A DNA stretch of 64,000 bases from assembly GCA_030411725.1 (NCBI GenBank), contig MU839830.1, positions 1,116,001-1,180,000 on the forward strand, in the 5' to 3' direction. Position 1 is the first letter of the stretch, and every line of letters begins with the position of its first letter. The position numbers were made by a program, and so were the translations under genes. The stretch is from Echria macrotheca. Lineage: Eukaryota > Ascomycota > Sordariomycetes > Sordariales > Schizotheciaceae. Below the pieces are notes generated by a model. That model did no database searches. It was not told the origin of the DNA and saw only the letters and a list, made by a program, of their open reading frames with translations. Shown here in pieces: positions 32,827-44,037 of the stretch.

Positions 32827-34303
32827 CTAGTCATCGTTCCTTCTACACAGGGCAGCCACAACACTGATATCGTCCATCTTGCCTGTGGAAGGTCAGCACT
32901 CACACCGGGATAGCAGAGACAAATACTCACCTCCCCCGCTAGCCAGGCCCTCCTCAATGGCATGCTCCATAAAAGGGCTCTCAGCAAACGGATCCATCGC
33001 AATAACCTTAGCCGCCTCCATCAGCTCCTCCGCAACAAAACCCATCCCGCTATCCCCCTCCTCCGCCAGCAGCGCCGCCTTCCGCCCACTGACCTCGCCC
33101 GCCTTCCACCGCTCTAGACTATCACAAACCTTGGCGACAATCTCATGTGACCATAGGTTATCAATTACCCCGTCCGACATGGCCAGCACGATGTCCCCCT
33201 CCTGGATAGCCACCTCGTCCACAACAGCGCGCGTCGCCGGCGTGTCGGGACTATTCGTCCCCAGCTGCCGCGGACAGTCGAACCAGTGCCACTGCTCCGT
33301 CGACTTGTAGACCATCTCCTTCGTCGCCGGCCTTACCACCATGACCTGCGAGTCGCCGACATTGGTCACATACAACAGCGGCTTCATCCCCTCCTCCCCC
33401 TTTTTATAATAAAGCTGCGCCCCGGCCGCCGTCGTGGTTCCCTGCCAATCATTCGGCTTGCTCGTCGCCTCGACCGTCAGCTCATACGCCTTCTGTAGAT
33501 TCCCCACCGGATCCGGCTTATACTCATCCCCCTGCCTCGCCGCGTCCTCGAAGATAGCCGTAGCCCAGTAATGCAGAATCAGCCGTGCCCATAACCTAAT
33601 CACCGCCCATTAGCCCACACTCCCTGGCTGTAGCAGAACGGGAAACAAACCCAGCATGCCCCCTAGGCCGCGTACTCCACGCCCCAACCCCATCATTAGC
33701 ACAAACGAACCACCGACTCGCAAACACGGCATCGTCCCCATTCGTGAAACCCTTGATGATCCGCCCATTCACATATGCCTTCCGCCGGTCCCGACTGCGG
33801 TCGTGCGTGCTAAGCGGGTCGCTGAACGACCCCGACGGCGGCGACAGGAACGGCGGCGGGAACGGGCGCGGCGGACGCTTCGCAAAGAGCGCGACGCCCG
33901 TCTCGAAGTGGAACGGGACTAATCTGCGCAAGACTTCCTCGCCGCGTTCTTGCTGTTCTGCTTGTTCCGCGGCTGATGATGTTTCTGCATCTGAGCTGGC
34001 GGTAGTCTCAGCGGGCTGCTCTTCTTCGGCTGCCGGCGCGGCGGTCTGAGTATCGGGTTGACCAGTAGTAGTGGTGGTGTTTTGCGAAGAGAGGGGTCGG
34101 ATGAAGGTCGCGCGTGGTCGGACCGGGACTCGTCCGCTTCGTGGGTTCCCGATCGTCCTTCTGGTAAATGTCGTCACATCTCGAGCGTGGACGCGCGCAG
34201 GACCCAAGGCAGGCGGGGCTACCGCACGGGCGACGCGGACGGCCGTGGCGGCAGCATTTGCATGTGGTCTCGGAGCCGGCAGGACAAGAGGTAGTCTCCT
34301 CAT
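32827..34303 (-). CDS. ptc7: Mitochondrial PP2C-type protein phosphatase, PTC7-like
   Basis: Metal-dependent Ser/Thr phosphatase. Exons 34303-33651, 33595-32931 and 32882-32827; introns of 55 bp (GTTTGT, branch GCTAAT, TAG) and 48 bp (GTGAGT, branch GCTGAC, CAG). The product is 457 residues. I start at 34303 (MRRLPLVLPAPRPHANAAAT), which gives an Arg/Ala-rich, acid-free presequence expected for a matrix protein. An Ala/Glu/Thr-rich linker follows. PP2C metal-binding motifs are in order: GDDAVFAS, NDGVGAW, MSDGVIDN and, in the last exon, KMDDISVV. The short PTC7 architecture, without an additional domain, is retained. The yeast orthologue regulates coenzyme Q biosynthesis and mitophagy; the same role is likely but inferred. 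Confidence 0.88.
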
Positions 34304-35058
34304 TCCAGCGGCACGCGCTCGAGTCGGTCGGGTGTCGATTCGGCGGGCGGCATTCGACTCGCGAGTTGCAATGTGCCCGATTGATGAAAAGCACAGAATG
34401 CTTGGCGATTGGTTTGGGCGAGTTCTGGCCAACCTGGTGCTCTTGGAAGCTTCCTTTGTAGGTCTGGCGTGTCTGGCGTCTCGGGCCGGTTCGCAGAACC
34501 CCCACCGTCCTGCTTGCAACGCTGACAGGGGTCTGCAAGCAACAACTACACAGTAAGATAACTCACAAGTCCTTGAGTGGAAGGAGAAGCAAATTTAGAT
34601 TTGGTATATAGACACTTTACATCTCCAATATCAACTATGAAGAGACAAAATAAATCATTTGCTAAGATAGCCTATGACAGCCATGGTATGTGTGGATAAA
34701 AGCAAACACCAAACTCCGACCCCTAGATGCATTCTTGATCTCGTCCCATGCAAGACCCAAACACCATCAACAGGCACGTTTGCCTCACCCCGGTTGAACG
34801 AGTCATGCTACCTTCCCCGACCCGACTGATGCAAGAACCCCAAGAAATTAGTCCAAAAAGAAAAATGCTACTGCGTGTCTGGCTGGTCTTAACGGGCTAT
34901 TATCGACCGATGTCGACCGAGCCCCTATTCTCTTCGCCGTCCTTAGTCTTGGTGTCCAAGCAAAACATCCTGTTGTCGTATCGATGCTCACCGACTGAAC
35001 CATACTCCTTCTCCGGCGGCTCGAAACGTTTCCTGAGGTCCCGCACATTGACCCCCTT
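34304..35058. other. Intergenic: PTC7 leader and CAF120-like 3' flank
   Basis: 755 bp. The PTC7 frame stays open upstream to 34519 but in non-conserved, Arg-rich sequence. The remainder is spacer with an A/T-rich patch at 34590-34700. Confidence 0.5.
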
Positions 35059-38000
35059 CTAGAAGGCCTGACCCTGGAATGGCATCCGACCCGGCGTTCC
35101 CGGTCTCGGTCCGGGATGGGTTCCAGGACCCCCATACTGTCCTTGCGGCGGCGGCTGGAAGCCAGGCGATTGCGGCTGACCACCCTGCTGCCCGAATCCC
35201 GCCGAAGGTGGTTGCAAAGGAGGAGGGCGGTGCTGTAGATTTGGGTTCCATCCGGGCCCAGGCCCCATTCCCTGGGCACTCGGGTTACCGCCCTGGAAAG
35301 AGCCCTGCTGGGGTCCCATCTGCGGCCGTGGCTGACCATACCCCGGACCTTGCTGGAAGCCTGGTCCCGGACGGGATGGGCCCATGTTCCCGCCCATCGG
35401 ACCCGGACTGGGCCCCATTCCTCCACCCGGAGGGCCATACGTAGACGGGGCCCCCATCATACTAGGGGCTCCGTACCCTTGTGACGCCATTTGGGCTTGT
35501 TGCTGTGCGAATGCAGCTTGCGCAGCTCGCTGCGCTTGCTGGTGCTGTTCTCTCGTCCTCTGATCTATAGCTTGGGCAACGGCTTGGCCACCGATCCCGG
35601 CCTTCATCTGTGCCCGCTCCCGCTCACGAGCTTCGATGGCTCCGACGAGGCCGGCTTGTGGTTGACCGGGACCCTTGTTGCCGCTAAGGGCGATCAAGGG
35701 AGTGCCGGTTACTCGTGCGACGTGTTCTTGCTCTCGGGCTGAGAGGTACGACGACACTTCACCACCAGACAAGGCCGCTGCCGTTCCCTGGCTCACAGGA
35801 CGGCCACCCTGCAACAGATCGGCAGAGTTATGGCGAGAGTGATTGGCGCTGCGGCTGCCAGGCCGCTTCTGTGGCGATGGAGGCACGCCACCCTTGTACT
35901 CGTTGAGGGTATTCGACGACGGGTTCCGCTGATGGGAAAACGGCGCATTAGCGACAGCAGCACGCTGCTGTACAAACTGCTCTGGAGAGAGCGCGTTATC
36001 TGGCGACAGGGTACCAACAGCTGCGCCTCCGGGTTGCCACGGGACGGTTCGCCGGATAGTGTCATTGGACTCCTGACGGTAGTGCGAATACGCCGGACCT
36101 ACACCGGGTGACTTACGCCCTGACCCAGAAGGAACTTGGAGCTGGGCGCCAGTGTTCATCTGCGGGGGAGCCTTGGAGGCACCGTAGTTGATGGTAGGGC
36201 CGAAGTTGACATCCGGGATATTATACTCGGACCCATCCGTTACGGACCCAGTCTCATTCCCAATCGTCTTGAGTACTCCCGCGCGCGGGCGGTCTGATCG
36301 GTCAGTGGATTCCTGCGTGTCCGTCGAGCGCCGAGTGCTCGCATAATCCGGGCTCGTCGTCGATGAGGCGTCGTCAAACTGATTGTTCACCGAGCTCTGG
36401 TCTTCATTCCTCCGCTGGGGATTGTGCGGTGGGACGGGAGGCCCACCGCTCTCATGCATGGGAGCACCGTAGTTATACTCATGCTGAGGAGTTGGCGGCC
36501 CGTGGGGTGAGCTGCCCCCGCTGTCGCTACGTTGCAGACTTGCCGTTCTGGCGGGAAGGGGCTTCCTGTGAATAGGAGGCGACCCTGGTGCTTGGGGAAG
36601 CGGCCGAGGCGCTTGACCCGGCGGTGGGGTGCGACGGGCTCCCGGAGGCGGGCCGCGTTGGTACTGTCCATAGCCATCATTGGGACCGTGGGGCGGGCCC
36701 GGGGGCGGGCCTTGGGGAGGGCCTTGGGGAGGGCCCATCCGGAGGTCACGAGATCCCGGCGGGTAGCCTTGACCATCAGGGGGAGGCCCGCGAGGGCTCA
36801 TCGCGGGACCACCGCGTCCGTGAGGCGGGGGTCCCATCTGAGGACCAGGTCGGAACTGGGGACCACCGCCGGACGGGCCTGGCCCGGCAAGCGGTGACCT
36901 AGAACGCTTCGGAGCGGGCCCCATGTCGGCTGGGCCGAATCTTGGAGACGGTCGAGAAGAACCACCGCTAGCTGGCGGTGTTAAAGCTTCACGAGATCCA
37001 CCAGCGTTAGCATTCATCCAAAGAGGGCTGGCGTTTGCTTGTGGCTGTACCGCTGGGCTGCGCTGGTCCATTCTCTCCAAAGACGAAGTTGACCTTTCGT
37101 CGGACTGTCTTTCGGATGTGCCATCCAAAGCTTCGGGGGCGAGACCACCAGCGGTGGCTAGCTGTGAGAGAGTCGCATGTGACAGGCGGTTAGTTGCCCT
37201 GCGCAGATCAGGTGAGTGATACGGCGTCTGCTGTGGACGTGCCCCTGCGCTATGAGAAAACGCTGGCGGAGCATTTACAGGCTCAGGGGTTTCCATCCGC
37301 CGCATCTCTCCAATGCTCGGGTCCAGCCCGCCTCTTCCCGGTATTTCCTCATCAGAACTCATGCGCTCAGGCGTGGAGGCCAGGTCGCTAGCAAAAGCCT
37401 TTGGATGACGTTCCTGGGCGCGAAGTGGAGGACCTTCGAGAATAAGCGAGCCAGGCACGTCGTTCAGCTGCGTGTCCGAGATGTTACGGGAATGGCGAGA
37501 ATGTCCAGCCATTGCTGACGGTGCTCGCTCGCGGTTGTGGTCGGGAGGTGCGGAGTCGGTCCTCGGACCAGGCCGTGACAAGGAGAGCGATCTCGATGAT
37601 CTCCCATCTGCAGAATCATCTGCGAATCCAACTCGCGGCCGAGGAGCTGGGGGATTCTGAGGGCCGAAGCTCAGCCGTTTGCTGCTGCGGCTCCCACTCC
37701 TGCTGTGTGTTGCTGAGCTTTCCTCTGCCGCTGTCATTCGCTGCGATGTCAACTCCCTCATCTTCTTCCTCCAGTCACGCTCTGACCATCCGATGCTACC
37801 GTCGGTCAGAATCAGGCTGCTCACATCCAGTATCTCCAGGTAGCCATATTTCTTGGACTTGGGCATGCCGAACATAAGCGACCGGGGGTCCAGAGTACTA
37901 GCGACGAGACGGCCGGGGCGACCGTACAGACCGAATATATCCCATGTGGGAAACAAGAATCGCAGCAGCATCTCGAAGCCAGAAACGGCCGGGGGTACTT

Positions 38001-39628
38001 CGGGCATGATAAACACGAAGCCCTCAGTCGACGACGGGGGGTCAGAGTGAATCGTAATTTGCCCTTCGACCTTGAGTAACGTCGACCCATCGATCAGGGC
38101 CTTGGCCTGAGGGTAGATCGCATACGCCGAATACGCCTCGGTGATTGTCGCAATCGGGCGGGAATGCTTCTTTTTCTTATCCGCCTCCTTCTTCGAGTCG
38201 TAAAACCGGATCTCACCCTTAAGGATAGGCGCGTGTGATCGATCATAGGGGCTTCGCTTTTTGAACTCCTTTTGTACCTTCTGATACTCCTTTTCGTTCG
38301 GCGGCTCGATCACACACCAACAACGCCTCCATGGAACTCCTGCGCCAAACCGCACACGGACCCATTCCTGGATGGGAACTCTTGCCCGCTCCATGATGAC
38401 GCTGATATTGTTCAAGAGCTTGCCCTTGCCAGCAACCAAAGCGCCAGTATACGCTTCTTGCAGCGTCGAGTGCTCGAACATGGCTAACCGAATCCCCGCA
38501 GTCCACTGGATTAGCGAATGGTGCGAGTTGAAGTGCAAAAGGTAGCGATTTCGTCCAGCGGTGCTAATGCTGAGAATATTCTGTAGCGGTTGTTCATCGT
38601 TGGTTCGAGTCGGAAGCGATTCGATCTAGTTGAGTGTCAGGCAACGGAAACCACCAACCATTCGGGTATCATCCTACCATTTTGATCGACGCATCCGTCA
38701 AATTAATGAATTTGGGAAGGACCTCGCCATTTTCTCCGGCCGCATCCAGCTCTGCGGCATCCCAGAGCGACAGAACAGTGCCTACCAGCTGGGCAAAGCA
38801 TTCTGTCCACGTTCGATCCTGATTCGGATTTCCCTCTGCGACCATGTTAGCAAGCCACGGGAGCGGCGGGACGAGCGGGAAGAGGCCACCTACTGATATC
38901 CTGATCATCGAGTTTCAGGAAATAGCCCTCTTGGTACAGCTTGTTGGAGTGGGCATTCAAGAAAGCGAAGACCGGCTGCAGCTCCGGTATAGTCTCCTTG
39001 TTGATATCCATGAGGTGCGGGTGGTACGTCTGTACCATGGACGACGGTCGCGACTTGTTTCTTTGCCTCCCGACAGGACTTGACGAAGGCGAGTTGGTTA
39101 GCGAGACCGGGGACGGGGCATTCTCGCCGTGCGTCGGGGAGGTGGGCGAGGTCGGGGCAGTTGAGGGAGAGGTGCCGTTCGAATCGGGTGATGGCGTCGG
39201 CGTGTTGTTAGTGGAATCTGGTTTGGAGGAATGCAGCGAGCGTGGAATGTCGCCGTCGGGAGAGGACGCGGGAGTAGGCGACCTCGAGTCCCTGTGTGAC
39301 GCCGACAGCTGTGATATAAACGAGAGGACTGTTTTATGACGTGCAAGTGGTCAGCAGGAAAAGGACAAATCAAGACGCTGAGCGACGGCGGGCCAGGCCA
39401 ACAAAGTAGTTATTTCGGGGGTCTCCTGAGCTGGGCCACAGGACGCCCGCTTGGCTTGGCATTACCGACAAAAGTACAGCCAGCGGCACAGGCCCGTCAA
39501 AATGCGCGCTCTTTAGACAAAATATCGCACGAATTGCCAGCTCCGCGTGATTAATGAAGCGCCCGCCGCAGAGCCGAACAGAGAGCGAAATGCCACAAGG
39601 GGGTCAACATACCTCGATTTCGTGCCAT
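35059..39628 (-). CDS. PH-domain protein of the CAF120/SKG3 family
   Basis: Large cytoplasmic adaptor. Exons 39628-39613 (16 nt), 39328-38894, 38835-38678 and 38625-35059; introns 284, 58 and 52 bp. The product is 1,391 residues, longer than yeast Caf120 or Skg3 (about 1,050). The start MARNR-VLSFISQLSASHRDS needs the CAG acceptor at 39329-39330; the nearer CACAG gives a frameshift. A Ser/Thr/Pro-rich N-terminus precedes a PH domain from about residue 130 (LYQEGYFLKLDD, RTWTECFAQLVGTVLSLWDA, RYLLHFNSHHSLIQWTAGIR), then a second family block (MERARVPIQEWVRVRFGAG, PWRRCWCVIEPP). From about residue 500 it is disordered: Pro/Gly/Ser-rich with long PPP/GPP and Gly/Gln/Met-rich tracts, ending FQGQAF. 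In yeast the family is linked to CCR4-NOT and polarised growth; this role is inferred. Confidence 0.9.
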
Positions 39629-42600
39629 TTTGACCCGGCGTCCGGCCGTCGGCGGCCCTGCAGGCTGCGTGCGCGTCTCAGATCTTGGCCTTTTTCTGTT
39701 TAGGTCGTCAGGGCTTGGCAGTGCCAGTGGGACGATTGGCGGCGGCAGTGAGGATTAACGGGCAGGGGGGACCGGAGAGGGCGGGACGAGGTTCTGGCTC
39801 GCAACGTCCTGCGAAAATCACCAGCAACCGGAGGAAGAACGAGATGGTTGCGTTACGTCAATGACCAGCTGGAGGGGCTCTCAGGCAATATAGAAAACCG
39901 GAAGGCCTGACGCAGGGTCCGGGACGGGTTGCGTTCTTGGGGAGTGCTTTCTTGGGACTGGGATTCGTATCAGAGATTCCTGGCAGGGGTCCAAGATCTT
40001 AGCCTCTTAGGTCATTCTTCGCTTGGCCCTGTCTCCATTGGGGAAACCGTCCTGCGTATGTATGCACAAGAGACAGCGCGTTGGAGGTGCGGAAGGGTCG
40101 GACAAAGAAAGCCGCGGGTGTGGCTGGGGGCCTGAGAAGAAGAGAGGTCGAGAGCCCAGGGCTGACTGAGGAAAGCGGCGCGAGACTGCGAGTACTCTAG
40201 GCTATGTACGGAACACACGTGTAGGTATTCCCGCGAGGCGACGACTAGCAGCGCGGAGCGAGCGGCGGTTCTCTGCGCTGGCCGAAACAACCAGGGACAA
40301 CGGGAGGCGCTGGCGGGGAAGACACACTGACGTCGGGCGGTTGAGGAAAGAAGCTCAGCTGGAGACCGTGCCCCAGTGCCCACTTGGCCTGTGGATATGG
40401 ACGGCGAATTCGAATTGACACTTCCCTGGCTGCTGGACCTTGACGATTCAGTCTCTCCAGACGAGGGACGAAGGGATGCCGGCCCTCAGGGCGAGCTGCG
40501 GGCTGGCCGTAGTTGCAGCTGCCAGCCTCGCAGTCCTCAGATGGCCCGCCACCACAAGATTCAACGGCGCAATCCCGGGTTTTGTAGCGGCCGTTCCTGG
40601 CTCGTAGTTTGGGGCGTATCTTAGCTGTCTCAACTGTTGTTTCTGTTTCCCGGGCCCCCGGGTGAAATGCACGTAATAAGAGGTGAGTTGCGCAACGGGC
40701 ACACAGGTGGCTTGCCAATCGGCTTGCTGCTTGGGACTTCGCGGGGAGCACAGATCGTCGACGAAAAGTTAAAAAAGAAGTCCACAACGTCGCTGACAGT
40801 CGACAGTCGAACAGGAAGGTCGCATCATCAAAGCAAAAGCTGAGTGATGCCCACACAATGGACGCAAGCAGCTCGTATTTGTGTGCAACCCGCCCCCTGG
40901 CTTTTGTTCAGCCCGACAGCTCCGAGCGGTTTACGGTTACCAGAGCGCCAAGTTCCTGGGCATCCGGACGCGGCGGATCAGGAATCGGGCATGGTCGTTG
41001 CTGACTTCATACCTACCAGGTAGCCTTCGTTTCCGGACCCTCCTCTCCAGCAGTTCGATGTGCACTGTTTTGCGGATCTCGAATGTGACCCTAGCCACTC
41101 ACGATCTGGCCTGTTCTTCTGAAAGGTTTGGAATCAAGAAGGTCCACAGCTGATCACCCAGATCCGCACACCATCATCTACTCTAGCACTGTGTCTAGAT
41201 CCTGACTCTGATGCGCTACTCGAGTAGACATGCAGCACAGTACACTTCTAGTTTTGCAGCGCATACATCATCGCGGCTCAGGCTGGCAGCACGGCATTAG
41301 TTGGGGTTCTTCTCAGTACCCATGCACAAGAAGCTTCCTCTCCGGCTGCCACGCTTGCGCCCGTTTCACTGGCGAGCCGTCACAGTCAAAGACAACGTCG
41401 ACCAAGATCCTGCCGCAGCGCCTCGAACTCCGTAGACCGAAGGCTGATTGGTCAGCCAAGAGTAAAGTGACGGAACCGGTCATGTCAATGGCTCTCGTGC
41501 ATCAGCAATGACACGCTCCCGCCGACCGGCGCAAGGGGACTTTCGGTCATGGTGCTGGGCAGGTGGGTGGACTGGCGGTTGGCGCTCAACACTGAAATAC
41601 GCGTTCAGAGGCTGAGCGGTCAGAAAATCAACAAGCGCTCCCGGCGTCTGCACCCTCCACAGATGCTGCTTCGGAAGGCCGACAGTATTGGGCGGCAGCC
41701 AACATCTGGGTGCGGGCGTCTGGTCGTCACCTAGTTATTCTTGACGCCGAAGAACGGGTCCAGCGCATAGCTGAATCGGTAAAGAGACCCTTGCTCAACA
41801 TGCTGGACGCGTGTTGCGCAACCTCCAGCGGCGCTTGAGGATGGTGAAATCCCCTCAACCCCACCATCCCTGCGCCTCGTTCTGAGCAAAATACGATAGG
41901 CTGGATGAGACACTTGTTGGTGTGACTTTTGGGATTCGAGTTCAAGGCCACGCCAGCATTTTTGTTGTTTGGCAACTCGCTAGCTGCAAGCAGCTAGACT
42001 AGCATCCCGAAGTCATCTTGTTCCCGGTGCCTTGACGTCGTGGATCGGGAACAAACGACCACTACGTCATTTCAGCCACTTTCACTCGGATTCGCACGGT
42101 TCGAACTAGAGTACACATCTGTGACATCCTAGGCTTAGTGGTAATCAGAACCGTAGTGCTGGGCATCGAATTTCAAGATGGATACGCTCCAAGATCCGAT
42201 TTCGATTATCTCACATCACACCCTCCGTGGAGAATGTCATCCGGACCGCCCATCATGCGGAACAGGCCGCATGGGAGAAGTGGGGGTGTGCTGTTGAGGG
42301 TGTCATCAGCCCAAGATAGGTATCCCGCGCCTTGTTCAAAAGGCAGCACAACTTTTGAGGCTGGGTCATTCAATGGCAAGTTATACATCTGGTATGAGCT
42401 GATTAATGACAAGCGATTTCAGACACAGGACACACCAGGCACTGCAACCTCGGACGGGAGGATCGTGTTCCCACATCTGGATTCTGTGCCACCTCTCCTC
42501 CATCAGCGCGGCTCCCTGAGCCCTACATACATGATGCAACGCTCCTCGCTTGCTAGAAAATGGTGATAGGCTCGTCTTAGTGTTTGTTGTTTTCCTTGAT

Positions 42601-44037
42601 TTTTCTTTACCTGCTATAGCTCACGGGCTAGAGACCACGAAACTCTCTGTTGGCCGCTGTACCGAATTGGTCTGTCGCAATAAGTGTCCGGCACTTCCCG
42701 CTTGCAGCATGCTCCCGTCACCACTCCATACCGGTAGCTCCCATTGGCTCTAGCTTATTAAACTCGCTACATTCTCGACATCACCGATCCACGCTTTAGT
42801 CCTATCAGTTTCTGTATCGAGAAGAGTGAGGAGATACAACTTGAAGAAGATCCCCATGGAGTGCTGCCCGGACGATGCTGACTCAGAACCTAACACTCCC
42901 CGCATCGTTTCGAGATGGGACGACCGCATATGATGGGCCCTGGCAGTACGTAGCTAGGACAAACGCGCATCGACAATCCGTTTTGTTGCAGAAACAAACA
43001 AATTTCTGCTGGCTGCCGATGCGGACTCGACCCGATGGCAAACAACAACCGGACCACGGTGTGCCACCTCCAGAACCTGGGGAAGAATCTGGCCTGCTGG
43101 TTCCCTAATCGTTGATAAGGCTGGTCCAATAAGCCCACAGCACCACAGCGTCTTTCTGGGGAGGAACTGGCCCCGGATCACAGCCGGCGGAACCGGGATT
43201 GATGGCTTCCAATCAGTGCCAATCATCCTTCCACAGACCCGTCAGCCTGGAAAGAGGCGTCCCCCGCGAGTTAGCGCCTGGCCGGATTAAATACTGAGCC
43301 GATGCGCCAAACCGCTCCGAGTTTAACGCCTGTCAGATTCAGCAAAGCGAGTCGAATGGAATCCAGGAGACCGGCACTGTCCCGTGCGCCTCTCACTTGC
43401 CAGGGGCGGTGCAGTGGGCGCGCCGTGAACCGAGACCTGGATTCTCACATTTTTGGCGACTGCCGAGTCCTGGTGATGCCCCTCCCGAGTCTGTTGTCGG
43501 TGCACCTGTGACCTGGGACCTGCGTCTTGACGGCCTCCCTCTGTCTCGCGTCGAGTGCTCTCACTGTCGTTGTCGTTGACGTGCTCGATCGCTGCTCGAA
43601 CTTTGTTTGTGTTTTGCTTGCTCTTGGTGAGCTGCTGTCTCGATTGTGTGCAGCAATATTTTGTGTGCAGTCTCGGGCCGTCGCCTTCGAGAAAGCGATC
43701 CGTCGTTCGTTGCGTTGCGCGCGCACCAGCAAACCACCAAGCCGCACCAGGGCAACCGTTGGACCCGCTTGCGATAGCATCAGCTGCTCCGCTCGTCTCG
43801 ACAGACCCGCGACGCGATCTGATCTTTCCCATCTTTTTCCCCGGTTTAAAAGGGCGGTTTCCCTCGCAACCCCGACAACCGTCCCATCTCCAAAACATCA
43901 CCGGCTCCGTCCGATAGCTCCATCCCCAGCATCACCAACCCCTTTCCTGCGGCCGGAAGCCTGGCCTCGACGCGGGTGTAATCGCTCGCGCCCGGCGCCG
44001 AGGCCCATAATTGACAATCCCCGCTCGAATTGTCCCA
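39629..44037. other. Divergent gene-poor region, 4.4 kb
   Basis: Lies between the divergent CAF120-like and checkpoint-kinase genes. Sequence is complex, not low-complexity, with scattered open frames of 60-200 codons on both strands; none shows domain-like sequence, coherent splicing or a plausible N-terminus. The 400 bp before the kinase start (43630-44030) are pyrimidine-rich and read like a leader. The rest could be long regulatory DNA, non-coding RNA or decayed repeats; the sequence alone does not tell. Confidence 0.45.

Noticed and set aside
40245..42566. Frames of 203 (-) and 142 (+) codons in the 39.6-44 kb gap
   Set aside because: No recognisable motifs, no splice partners and no plausible promoters; lengths are expected by chance in GC-rich DNA.
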